Origin: DASXBJ01 sp036491755
GTDB taxonomy: Bacteria > Chloroflexota > Dormibacteria > Dormibacterales > Dormibacteraceae
Direction: 5' to 3'
Assembly (NCBI GenBank): GCA_036491755.1
Contig: DASXBJ010000031.1
Coordinates: 32,902 to 96,901 of the forward strand
DNA length: 64,000 nt
Shown: in pieces, positions 30,693 to 41,734 of the stretch
How the letters are laid out: each line of letters starts with the position of its first letter
Numbering within the stretch: position 1 is the stretch's first letter
The notes under the pieces: generated by a model
What the model was told of the DNA's origin: nothing
The model's input: the letters and a program-made list of their open reading frames with translations, nothing else
Database searches by the model: none
Program-made: the position numbers and the translations under genes

Positions 30693-33383
30693 GTGGTGGC
30701 TAAGGGAAGGCGCGGGCGAGTCGTCCTGATCGACGCCCACAGCCTCATCTACCGAGCGTTTTTCGCGCTGCCGCCGATGAGCACCTCGGACGGCCAGGTG
30801 ACCAATGCGGTGTACGGGTTCACCTCGATGCTGGCCATCGTGCTCGCCTCCCGGCCGGAGTATGCGGTGGCGGCCTTCGACGTCGGCGCGCCGACCTTTC
30901 GGTCCAAGGAGTACGTGGAGTACAAGGCCGGCCGCCGCGCCATGCCCGACGACCTGCGGCCGCAGATCGAAAAGGTTCGCGACGTGCTGCAATCCTTTGC
31001 GATCCCGATTTACGCGATCGAGGGTTTCGAGGCAGACGACCTCATCGGCACGATGTCGCGGATGGCCGAGGAGCGGGGCCACGCCGTGACGATCGTGTCC
31101 GGCGACCTCGACTGCCTCCAGCTGGTCTCCGATTCGGTGGAGGCGCTGGTGCCGCGGCGCGGCATAACCGACACGTTTGTCTACGGCCCAGACCAGGTCA
31201 GGCAGCGCTATGGGTTCGAGCCCGTGCAGCTCATCGATTTCAAGGCCCTGCGAGGCGATACGTCGGACAACATCCCCGGTGTGCCTGGAGTCGGCGACAA
31301 GACGGCGGCCAAGCTGGTCCAGGACTTCGGCACTATCGAAGCCCTTCTCGATCGTGTCGACGAGCTGCCCGAAGGGCGTCTGAAAACTTCCCTCAAGGCC
31401 AACTCCGACCAGGTGCGCCTCGGGAAGCGGATGGTGACCATCGTGCGCGACGTGCCGGTCGAGCTCGACCTTGAGAAGGCGCGCTGGACCAGGTACGACT
31501 ACGAGAAGGCTCGCGTCGTCTTCGACCGTCTCGAGTTCCGCCAGCTCCTCACTCGCTTCCCGCCGCCGGACCAGGTGCCGGTCCAGCCGAGCCTGGCGTT
31601 CGAGGCTGCGCCGCAGCCCGCGGGCTTGCGCGTTGTGAACGAGGCGACAGAGGCGGTGAGCCTGATCGACGGGTCGCAGGATGTCGCTGTGTTCACCTTC
31701 AGCGAAGGCACGGGGCGGACCTCGCGAATCATCGGGCTCGGAGTGTCGACTGCGGGCAAGACCTTTTACGTTGCCCAGCCGGCCGCGATGGACGCTGTCG
31801 CAAGCACGCTGTCCGGCCGGCCGATCGCAGGCCACGACGCCAAAGAGACCGAGCTCGCGCTGCGCTCGCTTGGAGGCGGGAAGCGTGAATGGGCGTTCAG
31901 CACCTTTCTCGCCGCGTATCTCCTGGGCGCCGGCTCGCGTGATCCGCGGCTCGAGGATCTCGCGCGGGAGTTTCTCGAGGTGACCCTCACGAGCGCCGAG
32001 CAGCTCCTCGGGACCGGACGGGCGGCACGGAAGCCCTCGGACGTCGAGGTCAACGACGCGGCGGAGTTCGCGGCACGTCGCGCCGAAGCCATCTTGAATT
32101 TGCGGCCGCGCCTCGAAGCCGAGATGCGCAACCTCGGGGTCGACTACCTGTTTCACGAAATCGAGCTCCCGCTGGCGGGGGTGCTGGCCGACATGGAAAG
32201 CGAGGGCGTGGCCATCGACGTGCCTTATCTCAAGGACATGCAGGAGGAGCTGGGGGGCCAGCTGACGGCGATCGAGTCAGAGGTAGAGCAGGTCGCGGGC
32301 CAGAAGTTCAACCTCAACGCGCCGCAGCAGCTCGCGAAGGTTCTGTTCGAAGACCTTCGACTCCCCGTTGGCAAGCGCACCAAGACCGGCTACTCGACCG
32401 ATGCGGACACGCTCGAAACGCTGCGCGAGAAACACCCCATCATCGGGTTGATCCTCGAGCACCGCCAGCTCTCGAAGCTGAAGTCCACGTACGTCGACGC
32501 GCTTCCTCAGCTGGTCGACCCGATGAGCGGTCGCGTGCACACGTCGTTCGGGCAGGCGAGCACGGCGACGGGAAGGCTGTCGTCGTCGAACCCGAACCTC
32601 ATGAACATCCCGATCCGCACGGAGCTTGGCCAGAGGATCCGGCGGTCCTTCAAGGCCGGACGCCCGGATCACGTTCTCGTCTCAGCCGACTACTCGCAGA
32701 TCGAGCTACGGATAGCTGCCCACCTGAGCGGCGACCCCAAGCTGCTCGGCGCGTTCGCCGCGGGGCAGGACATACACACGGCAACCGCGGCCGCTGTGTT
32801 CAAGATCCCCATCGAGACCGTCGATGCCAACCAGCGACGCCTGGCCAAGGTCGCCAACTTCGGATCGATCTACGGCCAGGGCGAGTACGGCCTGGCGCAG
32901 CAGTTGGGGATCACCGGCGACGTTGCGCGAGAGTTCCTGGCGCAGTACTGGTCGACCTACTCGCGGCTGAAGGAATATCTCGACGAGGTGCGGCGCACCG
33001 CCCGCGAGGAAGGTCTTGTCGTCAGCGCGACCGGCCGCCGCCGCGCCATCCCCGACCTTCGGTCTCCCAACTTTCAGCTGCGCAGCGCGGCTGAGCGCAT
33101 GGCCATCAACTTTCCGATGCAGTCGCTGGCCGCGGACATCATCAAGATCGCGATGGTGCGGCTGCAGCGAGAGATCGAGGCCGACAACATCGAGGGCCGC
33201 ATGTTGCTCCAGGTGCACGACGAGCTTCTCTTCGAGGTCCCGCAAAACGAGGTCGATCAGTTTGCGGAGAAGGTGCCGCGCATCATGACCGGCGCCTACG
33301 AGCTGGAGACGGGGATCGAGGTCGAGACGAAGGTTGGCCCGAACTGGGCGGACATGAAAAAGCTTGCTGTGGTCCGTGCTTAA
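30693..33383 (+). CDS. polA: DNA polymerase I
   Basis: An 896-residue family A polymerase. The 5'-nuclease/flap endonuclease domain covers residues about 9-295 (VVLIDAHSLIYRAFFALPP, GFEADDLIGT, GVPGVGDKTAAKL). Residues about 310-480 correspond to the 3'-5' exonuclease fold but the D-x-E motif is missing (AVFTFSEGTG), so proofreading is probably lost, as in Taq. The polymerase domain has motif A VSADYSQIELRIAAHLSGD, motif B RRLAKVANFGSIYGQG and motif C VHDELL. It works with UvrABC and MutM, whose genes lie nearby. A strong hairpin follows it. Confidence 0.97.
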   Translation: MVAKGRRGRVVLIDAHSLIYRAFFALPPMSTSDGQVTNAVYGFTSMLAIVLASRPEYAVAAFDVGAPTFRSKEYVEYKAGRRAMPDDLRPQIEKVRDVLQSFAIPIYAIEGFEADDLIGTMSRMAEERGHAVTIVSGDLDCLQLVSDSVEALVPRRGITDTFVYGPDQVRQRYGFEPVQLIDFKALRGDTSDNIPGVPGVGDKTAAKLVQDFGTIEALLDRVDELPEGRLKTSLKANSDQVRLGKRMVTIVRDVPVELDLEKARWTRYDYEKARVVFDRLEFRQLLTRFPPPDQVPVQPSLAFEAAPQPAGLRVVNEATEAVSLIDGSQDVAVFTFSEGTGRTSRIIGLGVSTAGKTFYVAQPAAMDAVASTLSGRPIAGHDAKETELALRSLGGGKREWAFSTFLAAYLLGAGSRDPRLEDLAREFLEVTLTSAEQLLGTGRAARKPSDVEVNDAAEFAARRAEAILNLRPRLEAEMRNLGVDYLFHEIELPLAGVLADMESEGVAIDVPYLKDMQEELGGQLTAIESEVEQVAGQKFNLNAPQQLAKVLFEDLRLPVGKRTKTGYSTDADTLETLREKHPIIGLILEHRQLSKLKSTYVDALPQLVDPMSGRVHTSFGQASTATGRLSSSNPNLMNIPIRTELGQRIRRSFKAGRPDHVLVSADYSQIELRIAAHLSGDPKLLGAFAAGQDIHTATAAAVFKIPIETVDANQRRLAKVANFGSIYGQGEYGLAQQLGITGDVAREFLAQYWSTYSRLKEYLDEVRRTAREEGLVVSATGRRRAIPDLRSPNFQLRSAAERMAINFPMQSLAADIIKIAMVRLQREIEADNIEGRMLLQVHDELLFEVPQNEVDQFAEKVPRIMTGAYELETGIEVETKVGPNWADMKKLAVVRA

Positions 33384-33384
33384 A

Positions 33385-33410
33385 CACAAGGGGGTCAGGC
33401 CCCCCTTGTG
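33385..33410. terminator. Terminator hairpin after polA
   Basis: CACAAGGGGG-tcaggc-CCCCCTTGTG forms a perfect 10-bp stem with a 6-base loop starting 2 bases after the polA stop. No long U-tract follows. Confidence 0.65.
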
Positions 33411-33461
33411 GGGAACCCCCCGAATCAAGCTGTCTCGGGATCGACTTCGTGAGGCGCTTCG

Positions 33462-33484
33462 GTTGCCCGGCAAAGCCGGGCAAC
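33462..33484. repeat. Perfect inverted repeat between polA and mutM
   Basis: GTTGCCCGGC-aaa-GCCGGGCAAC is a 10-bp stem with a 3-base loop, 33 bases before the mutM ATG. With the terminator at 33385 it makes two strong stems within 100 bases. It may be an attenuator or second terminator. Confidence 0.5.
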
Positions 33485-33517
33485 GCGGGGAGCAATTTGA
33501 ACCGGGTGAGGATTCTG

Positions 33518-34342
33518 ATGCCTGAGCTGCCTGAGGTCGAGACCATCGTCGCGGACCTGCGACCTCACCTGGTCGGCCGCACCATCGCTCGCTGCGAGCT
33601 GCTGTTCCCGACGATCGTTCGCCATCCGGAGCCGGAGGTCTTCGTCGACTCGATCACAGGACTCCGCATCGAGTCGCTCGGGCGCCGCGGCAAGTTCATC
33701 TTCTTCACTCTCGAGGGGGAGGTGCTGCTCGTCGTCCACCTGGGGATGACCGGTCAGCTGCGCCTGGTCGACGCAGGGACTGTTCTGGCTCCCCACACGC
33801 ACGTCGTACTTACCCTCGACGACGGCCGCCACCTGCGCTATCGGGACCCTCGACGCTTCGGGCGCCTGCTGCTGGGGACCGAGGCAGCGTTGCTGCAATC
33901 GAAGAAGCTGCCGAAGCTGGGGCCCGAGCCGATCGACCCGGAGTTCCGTGCCGAAGAGCTCTACCGACGGCTGCGCAGGCGCCGGACCTCGCTCAAGGCG
34001 GTGCTGCTCGATCAGGGAGCCATCGCGGGCGTGGGCAACATCTATGCCGACGAGTCGCTGCATCGCGCTCGCCTGCGGCCGGACCGCCTGGCCGGCGGCG
34101 TGAGCCGCAAGTCGGCGCAGAGGCTGCACCAGTCGCTGCGCGAGTCTCTGCTGGTCGCGATCCAGAATCGCGGCAGCTCGGTCGACACCTATCGCGATGC
34201 CTGGGGAGAGCTCGGAGGGCAGCAGGAGAAGCTGCAGGTGTACGGCCGCGCAGGCGAGCCTTGTTACAGCTGCGGCCGGCCTCTGAGCATGATCCGCATC
34301 GCCGGCCGCACCACCGTTTTCTGCCGCCGTTGTCAGCGGTAG
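33518..34342 (+). CDS. mutM: Formamidopyrimidine-DNA glycosylase
   Basis: A 274-residue Fpg. ATG 33518 is decided by the obligatory N-terminal MPELPEVETIV: Pro2 is the catalytic nucleophile and Glu3 is present. KxxKAxLLDQ (LKAVLLDQGAIAGVGNIYADE) and the C-terminal zinc finger CYSC ... CRRC are intact. It removes oxidised purines such as 8-oxoguanine. It follows polA and precedes a PAP2 phosphatase by 22 bases. Confidence 0.96.
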   Translation: MPELPEVETIVADLRPHLVGRTIARCELLFPTIVRHPEPEVFVDSITGLRIESLGRRGKFIFFTLEGEVLLVVHLGMTGQLRLVDAGTVLAPHTHVVLTLDDGRHLRYRDPRRFGRLLLGTEAALLQSKKLPKLGPEPIDPEFRAEELYRRLRRRRTSLKAVLLDQGAIAGVGNIYADESLHRARLRPDRLAGGVSRKSAQRLHQSLRESLLVAIQNRGSSVDTYRDAWGELGGQQEKLQVYGRAGEPCYSCGRPLSMIRIAGRTTVFCRRCQR

Positions 34343-34364
34343 AGATCCGACCGGAGCGCCTCTT

Positions 34365-35036
34365 GTGTCTCTAGAACCACTTCTGCCGCGCCTGCTGGCG
34401 ATCGTGGCGCTCGCTGTCGCATACGTCGCGCTGACCATGGCGATCTCCGCCGGACTCTTTCTGTCACTCGATCACCAGGTTGCGCAGACGATGCACGGCA
34501 TCTGGCAGGACTCGCTCCACGGCCTGTTCCAGATGATCGCCGAGCTCGGCGGGCTGGAGGTGACGACGATATTGATGATCGGCCTCTTCTTCTACCTGTG
34601 GCGCGGAGGCTTCGGGTCGGATTCCCTGGCGGTGCTGGCATTCGTCGGTGCGGTTGCGCTGGAGGTCCTGTACAAGTACCTCCTCTTCCAGCCCGGCCCG
34701 CCGCACTCGCTCTCCCATGGCGACGGTCCCAGCATCACCGAGCTGCTCCCGGGCAATGGCAGCGGCGGCAACAGCTTCCCGAGCGGCCACATGGTTCGTG
34801 CGGTGGTCGTCTATGGCCTGCTTGCTTTCGTGGTCAGGCGGCTCGCCACGTCGCCTGCGGTCCGCGCGATCGCCGTGCCGGCGGCGGTGGCCCTCATCGT
34901 GCTGGTGGCGTTCGACCGCCTGTACCTGGACGTGCACTGGGAGTCCGACGTGATAGGCGGCCTTCTGCTCGGCGCCATCGGCCTGCTCGCGGCCACCGTG
35001 TGGCTGGACCGGCCCGCGCCCGCCCCGCACAATTAG
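34365..35036 (+). CDS. PAP2-family membrane phosphatase
   Basis: A 223-residue membrane protein with five or six hydrophobic segments. PAP2 motifs 2 (NSFPSGHM) and 3 (DRLYLDVHWESD) are present. Motif 1 reads KYLLFQPGP, with Gly where the phosphate-binding Arg normally is, so catalysis might be altered. Likely substrates are lipid phosphates such as undecaprenyl or phosphatidate phosphate. GTG 34365 follows GGAG by 8 bases. CutA follows after 3 bases. Confidence 0.8.
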   Translation: MSLEPLLPRLLAIVALAVAYVALTMAISAGLFLSLDHQVAQTMHGIWQDSLHGLFQMIAELGGLEVTTILMIGLFFYLWRGGFGSDSLAVLAFVGAVALEVLYKYLLFQPGPPHSLSHGDGPSITELLPGNGSGGNSFPSGHMVRAVVVYGLLAFVVRRLATSPAVRAIAVPAAVALIVLVAFDRLYLDVHWESDVIGGLLLGAIGLLAATVWLDRPAPAPHN

Positions 35037-35039
35037 CTG

Positions 35040-35369
35040 GTGGAGAAAGCTCTACTCATCCTCGTGACGACGGGTGGCCGGGACGACGCGGAGCGCCTGG
35101 GCGAGGCCCTGGTCGTCGAGCATCTGGCCGCCAGTTGCTCTGTCGTTCCCACCGTCCGATCGTTCTATTACCTGGAGGGCCAGCTGAAGCGCGAACACGA
35201 GGCTCTCCTGATCGTCAAGACCACCGAGTCCCGGGCGCCGGCCGTCCAGGACTACATCGAAAGCCATCACGAATACGCCATCCCCGAGATCCTGCATGTC
35301 CGCGTGGAGGCGGGATCGCCGGCATACCTGAAATGGCTCGAAGAACAAGTGGTTCCCCAGGCGCGCTGA
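35040..35369 (+). CDS. cutA: CutA divalent-ion tolerance protein
   Basis: A 109-residue CutA with ILVTTGGRDDAERLGEALVVEHLAASCSV shortened here, VRSFYYLEGQLKREHEALLIVKT, and IPEILHVRV, all conserved. It forms a trimer of unclear function linked to copper tolerance. GTG 35040 follows the PAP2 stop by 3 bases; CACAAT ends 6 bases before it and may be a second promoter. Confidence 0.92.
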   Translation: MEKALLILVTTGGRDDAERLGEALVVEHLAASCSVVPTVRSFYYLEGQLKREHEALLIVKTTESRAPAVQDYIESHHEYAIPEILHVRVEAGSPAYLKWLEEQVVPQAR

Positions 35370-35385
35370 CCGTTAAGTCAGGCTT

Positions 35386-35391
35386 TAGACT
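35386..35391 (+). promoter_or_regulatory. TAGACT -10 box before the MacB-like gene
   Basis: TAGACT ends 11 nt before GTG 35403, which would leave a leader of only about 5 nt. Confidence 0.4.
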
Positions 35392-35402
35392 CTCTCTGCG
35401 GG

Positions 35403-37658
35403 GTGGCGACTCAGGTCCAGGATGAGGGCAGCGAGACAGGCGGCGCCAAGAAGCGGCGCAAGCGCCACGCGCCTCCAGAACCGTCAGTGCTGGCGGATGC
35501 CCGAGCGATCGAGGGGGTCGAGCCGGCCACAGCGGTAGATCCCAGTCCTGCCGTGGCGATGACCCTGGTGGCCGACCTCGAGCCGGCGCCTGCCCAGGCC
35601 GCGCTGGAGCCGGCCACGGTGGCAGCGCCCGACGAGTTCAAGGACCTCCTGGGCCAGGCTGTCGGGCTGCGGCTGGACAGCGTCTCTCGCGAGTTCGGCG
35701 GCAAGGACGAGATGCACGTCACCGCGCTCCGTGACGTGACCCTCGAGATCGGCCCCTGCGAGTTCGTTTCCGTGGTTGGTCCGTCCGGCTGTGGCAAGAG
35801 CACCCTGCTCGCGTTGATGGGGGGTCTGGATCGGCCCACGAGCGGCCATGTTTATGGGGCCGGCCTTCCGCTCGGCGAGCTCCCTGAGCGTGACCTGGCC
35901 GACTACCGCCTGCAGCGCGTCAGCACGATCTTCCAGTCCTTCAACCTCATTCCGTCCATGTCGCTCGAGGACAACGTGGCGCTGCCGCTCACGATCGCCG
36001 GCATTGACGTCGACGAAAGGCGACGCCGGGCCCGTCACCTCCTCGCCCTGGTCGGCCTCCAGGACCGCGCCCAGACTCGGGTGAGCCGCCTCTCCGGCGG
36101 CGAGCAGCAGAAGGTCGCGGTGGCGAGGGCCCTGGCCAACCGGCCCGGCCTGATCCTGGCCGACGAGCCAACCGGCAGCCTGGATTCGGCCGCCGGCGAG
36201 GGCGTCCTGAACCTCCTCGAGGACCTGAACAGGCGCGGAGCGACCGTCGTCCTCGTCACGCACGACCCTGAGGTGGCGCGCCGCGCGCGGCGGGTGGTGA
36301 GGATGATCGACGGGCGGGCGATGGAGCTCGAGGCCGGCCAGCCCACGGTCAGGAGTCAGGAACCGGTCGACCCAGCGCCGAGGATGCACTGGCGGGACAC
36401 GTTGAAGGTCGGCCTCGGCAGCGCCGGCCGCAGGCCCCTCCGCACAGCTCTGACGACCACCGGCGTCGCGATCGGCATCGCAGCCCTGAGCCTGATCGTC
36501 GCCCTCGCCGGCGGCCTCCAGCAGGCGCTGAGCTCGCCTGCCCTGGCGACGAGCCAGGTGCACCAGGTGGCTGTATACCCGGTCGCCGGGGCGACGACGG
36601 GCTTCGACAACCCGACTCTGGCGACCCTGGCCGGACTGCACGGAGTTCGGGCGGCATGGGGCCAGGTCGAGATGACCGGAACGTTTGCCGGGGCGGCCCA
36701 ACCGTCATCGACCACGTCCAAGGCGGTTGCCCCGCCTGTCGGGGCGCTCATCTCGCTGCCCCCCGCCGGTTCATCGAGCACGCTGCCCACGCTCCTGGCC
36801 GGCCGCATGCCCAGCGCGGACAGCGCGTCTGAGGTGGTGCTGACCGACACCGAGGCATCCGCGCTCGGGTTCCGCACCGCGAGCGACGCCCTGGGCTCCC
36901 AGGTGACCTTCAGCGCCACGTACGGATCGCTTTTCGCCGCCGGCGCGCGGAACCCGGCGACTGTGCCTGTCCCAGAACACCTCACCGTAGTGGGCATCGT
37001 CTCGAGCAACTACATGCCATCCGGCACCCCCGGCGGCCTCGCGCCGTACGTCGTGATGGGCTCCTACTGGACGCACGCCGCCCAGCAGAACAAATGGAAG
37101 CGCGGCGAGTACTCGAGCATCACGCTGCTGGCCGATTCCGGCCTGACGGTCGACGGGCTCCGCAACAACGTCGCACAGCTCGGTTTCCAGGTCCAGACGT
37201 TCGGCGATCAGTTCCGCAACCTGGAAGATCTCCTCGGGAAGATGCGCGTGGCGCTGCTGGGGCTGGCCCTGGTGGCGCTCCTGCTGGCATGTCTCGGCAT
37301 CGCGAACACGATGTACACCGCGGTCCTCGAGAGGACCAAGGAGATCGGCGTCCTGAAGGCGCTCGGCGCCCGCTCACGGGACGTGATGCTCCTCTTCATC
37401 GCTGAAGCGGCCGGCATCGGGCTGGCCGGCGGGTTGATCGGCGCCCTGGTTGCGGTCGGGCTGGGCCGCCTCGGCAATGCCGCGGTCGACCGCCTCACGG
37501 CGTCGGCGGGTGCCAGCGGTGTCGACGTGTTCCGAACCGATCTCCCGGTCGTGCTGGTGGCGGTCCTGCTGGCGGTGATCCTCAGCACCGTCAGCGGCAT
37601 GCTGCCCGCGGTGCGCGCCGCTCGCCAGGACCCGGCCCGCGCCCTCCGCTACGAATAG
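35403..37658 (+). CDS. MacB-like ABC exporter (fused ATPase and FtsX permease)
   Basis: A 751-residue fusion. Residues 1-85 are a low-complexity Ala/Pro/Glu segment not expected in MacB. Residues 86-310 are the ATPase: Walker A GPSGCGKST, signature LSGGEQQKVAVARAL, Walker B LILADEPTG, H-loop VTHDPE. Residues 330-751 are the permease: one transmembrane helix, an extracytoplasmic MacB_PCD-type domain (about 375-610) and three C-terminal helices with TKEIGVLKALGA. It resembles macrolide/lipoprotein exporters, but substrate cannot be inferred and no MacA-like adaptor is near. Confidence 0.88.
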   Translation: MATQVQDEGSETGGAKKRRKRHAPPEPSVLADARAIEGVEPATAVDPSPAVAMTLVADLEPAPAQAALEPATVAAPDEFKDLLGQAVGLRLDSVSREFGGKDEMHVTALRDVTLEIGPCEFVSVVGPSGCGKSTLLALMGGLDRPTSGHVYGAGLPLGELPERDLADYRLQRVSTIFQSFNLIPSMSLEDNVALPLTIAGIDVDERRRRARHLLALVGLQDRAQTRVSRLSGGEQQKVAVARALANRPGLILADEPTGSLDSAAGEGVLNLLEDLNRRGATVVLVTHDPEVARRARRVVRMIDGRAMELEAGQPTVRSQEPVDPAPRMHWRDTLKVGLGSAGRRPLRTALTTTGVAIGIAALSLIVALAGGLQQALSSPALATSQVHQVAVYPVAGATTGFDNPTLATLAGLHGVRAAWGQVEMTGTFAGAAQPSSTTSKAVAPPVGALISLPPAGSSSTLPTLLAGRMPSADSASEVVLTDTEASALGFRTASDALGSQVTFSATYGSLFAAGARNPATVPVPEHLTVVGIVSSNYMPSGTPGGLAPYVVMGSYWTHAAQQNKWKRGEYSSITLLADSGLTVDGLRNNVAQLGFQVQTFGDQFRNLEDLLGKMRVALLGLALVALLLACLGIANTMYTAVLERTKEIGVLKALGARSRDVMLLFIAEAAGIGLAGGLIGALVAVGLGRLGNAAVDRLTASAGASGVDVFRTDLPVVLVAVLLAVILSTVSGMLPAVRAARQDPARALRYE

Positions 37659-37690
37659 CGTCCTGCCGGGGTGAACCGGGTCGCCCGGGC

Positions 37691-37696
37691 TACGCT
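37691..37696 (+). promoter_or_regulatory. moeA -10 box (TACGCT)
   Basis: TACGCT ends 7 nt before the GTG start, the spacing expected for a leaderless transcript. Confidence 0.4.
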
Positions 37697-37703
37697 GGAG
37701 TAG

Positions 37704-38918
37704 GTGAGGGTCTCCAGCTATCCGCTGATCGACCCCGGCGAGGCCGCGGCGATCGTTCTCGCGCGCACGCCGGTGCTGGGTGTGGAGGAGCTTTTGCTCG
37801 CGGAGTGTTCGACCCGCGTCCTGGCCGAGGCTGTCGTGGCCAGCGCGCCCTTGCCGGCCTTTCCGTCCAGTGCCGTCGACGGGTACGCCGTGCGATCCGC
37901 CGACGCCGGAAGGGCGCTGCGCGTCATTGGCGAGTCCGCCGCCGGCCGGCCGCTGGAATCCGCGGTCGGCCCCGGCACGGCCGCTCGCATCCTCACCGGC
38001 GGCGTGCTGCCCGAGGGCGCGGACAGCGTGGTCATGGTGGAAGAGGTCAGCCTCGACGGAGGCCTCGTTACGGTTCCTGCCGGCCTCCGGCCTGGCACGA
38101 ACTTTCACCCGGTCGGCGCGGACCTTCGCGCCGGCGAGCGTGTGCTGGAGGCGGGCATCCAGCTTGGCGCCGCGGAGATCGGCCTGGCCGCGGCCGTCGG
38201 AATGGCGAGGCTCCGAGTCCACCGGCGACCGCGAGTCGCGCTGATGTCAACAGGCGACGAGCTGGTCGAGGTGGGGGAGAAGCCGGGGCCGGGACAGATC
38301 CAGGACTCCAACCGGTGGGCCCTGCTGGCAGCCCTTCGCGAGTCAGGCGCCGAGGTCCGCATGCTAGGGATCGCGCCCGATGAGCGCGGCGCGCTTCGCG
38401 ATCTGGTCCTCGAAGGTCTCAGGAATGCCGACGTCCTGGTCACCTCGGGTGGCGTTTCGGTCGGCACCCACGACCTGGTCAAGCCGCTGCTCGAGTCGCT
38501 CGGCACCGTGCACGTCGGCCGCGTGAAGCTGAAGCCCGGCAAACCCTTCACGTTCGCGACGCTGGACGGTTCGAAGATCGCCTTCGGCCTCCCGGGGTTC
38601 CCCGTCTCGTCGCTCGTGACGTTCGAGGTCTTCGTGCGGCCGGCGCTGCGCAAGATGCAGGGGTTCACCTCGCTTCAACGCCCGACGCTGCCCGTGCGCC
38701 TCGGCTACGACGCCAAGCCGAGCGCAGACCGCACCGAGTATCAGCGGGTGACTCTCAGCCGGGTTGGCTCTGAGCTCGTGGCGGAGTCGACCGGCTCGCA
38801 GTCATCCTCGCGCCTGATGTCGCTGGCGGGCGCGCACGCCCTGGTGCGCGTCCCGCCAGGCGATCAGGGAATCAACGCAGGGTCCACGGTGGAGGCGATG
38901 ATCCTCGCCCTCCCGTGA
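37704..38918 (+). CDS. moeA: Molybdopterin molybdenumtransferase
   Basis: A 404-residue MoeA that inserts molybdate into adenylylated molybdopterin. PAFPSSAVDGYAVRSAD, RILTGGVLPEGADSVVMVEE, STGDELVEVGE, DSNRWALLAALRESGAEV and TSGGVSVGTHD are all typical. GTG is chosen from the leaderless-type spacing. It is needed for the molybdenum enzyme encoded by hcrA. It converges on the CsbD gene. Confidence 0.94.
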   Translation: MRVSSYPLIDPGEAAAIVLARTPVLGVEELLLAECSTRVLAEAVVASAPLPAFPSSAVDGYAVRSADAGRALRVIGESAAGRPLESAVGPGTAARILTGGVLPEGADSVVMVEEVSLDGGLVTVPAGLRPGTNFHPVGADLRAGERVLEAGIQLGAAEIGLAAAVGMARLRVHRRPRVALMSTGDELVEVGEKPGPGQIQDSNRWALLAALRESGAEVRMLGIAPDERGALRDLVLEGLRNADVLVTSGGVSVGTHDLVKPLLESLGTVHVGRVKLKPGKPFTFATLDGSKIAFGLPGFPVSSLVTFEVFVRPALRKMQGFTSLQRPTLPVRLGYDAKPSADRTEYQRVTLSRVGSELVAESTGSQSSSRLMSLAGAHALVRVPPGDQGINAGSTVEAMILALP

Positions 38919-38948
38919 CCTGTTCCGGGCGCTACGCCCCTGGACGCC

Positions 38949-39128
38949 CTAGCGCTCACTCTCCGCGCGCTGCCTGCCGGCTTCCTCGCGTGCGTCATCG
39001 CGCACGTCGCGGCCGGCGCGCCGGACTCTGTCCACCGCCTGATGGGCCTTGCCCTTGAGCTCTTCGCCCTTGTCGCCGGTCACCTTTCCCTTGACCTCTT
39101 CCGCCTTGCCTTTGATCGCGTCTTTCAT
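38949..39128 (-). CDS. CsbD-like stress protein
   Basis: A 59-residue highly charged protein with MKDAIKGKAEEVKGKVTGDKGEELKGKAHQ, a pattern of CsbD proteins (a general-stress marker family; about 60-70 residues). GGGAGG precedes the ATG by 6 bases. It is divergent from uvrB with a 96-base intergenic region. Confidence 0.85.
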   Translation of the reverse strand: MKDAIKGKAEEVKGKVTGDKGEELKGKAHQAVDRVRRAGRDVRDDAREEAGRQRAESER

Positions 39129-39192
39129 GGCGAGCCTCCCTTTGAGTGTTCCTGATTCGAAAACGCCCCGGGCGTCCCAGGTCACCGGTTCT

Positions 39193-39206
39193 CGAACATT
39201 TGTGCG
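39193..39206. promoter_or_regulatory. Candidate LexA (SOS) box at uvrB
   Basis: CGAACATTTGTGCG matches the Gram-positive LexA pattern CGAAC-N4-GTTCG with one changed base in the right arm. It lies upstream of the -10-like TAGAAT at 39210-39215 and 19 bases before the uvrB GTG, where binding would block transcription. uvrB is a standard SOS gene; lexA is not in the window. Confidence 0.4.
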
Positions 39207-39209
39207 CCT

Positions 39210-39215
39210 TAGAAT
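39210..39215 (+). promoter_or_regulatory. uvrB -10 box (TAGAAT)
   Basis: TAGAAT ends 9 nt before GTG 39225, leaving a leader of about 2 nt. Confidence 0.45.
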
Positions 39216-39224
39216 GGATGGGCA

Positions 39225-41308
<2,084 letters not shown>

Positions 41309-41312
<4 letters not shown>

Positions 41313-41734
41313 ACAACTTCAAGCGAGCGGAGGCGTTGCTGGCGGCCGAGCCCCAGGGATGGATGGAGACGCTCGGCGCGCGCATCTCCGAGGCCGAACC
41401 CGGACGTGTCGTGCTGGAGCTGCTGGCGGGTCCGCAGCACAGGCACGGGGGTGGCGTCGTCCAGGGCGGCGTGATCACCCAGATCGCCGACGCTGCGATG
41501 GGAATGTCCCTCGCCACGCTGCAGGAAGACGGCATGTGGAACACGACCATCGAGCTCAAGATCAACTTCCTGCGGCCCGTGGTGGACGGGCGGCTGCGCG
41601 CCGTCGGCCGGGTGATCGAGATGCGCCAGAGCCTGCTCTTCAGCGAGGCCGACGTCATCGACGATCGCGAGCGGCTCGTGGCGCGGGCGTCATCGACCTG
41701 CATGCCTGTGCCGGAGGGCCAGGGCCGTGAGTGA
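41309..41734 (+). CDS. PaaI-type hotdog thioesterase (copy 1)
   Basis: A 141-residue hotdog-fold protein: QHRHGGGVVQGGVITQIADAAMGMSL holds the helix and the HGG-like motif with the catalytic/polarising residues used by PaaI thioesterases. It should hydrolyse a short- or medium-chain acyl-CoA. It is related to copy 2 (both have GG-x-I-x-x-x-A-D-x-A-M-G), suggesting duplication. Overlaps uvrB by 4 bases and copy 2 by 8 bases. Confidence 0.8.

Noticed and set aside
30597..32156. 519-residue minus-strand frame
   Set aside because: Shadow of polA; no recognisable domain and the polA frame is certain.
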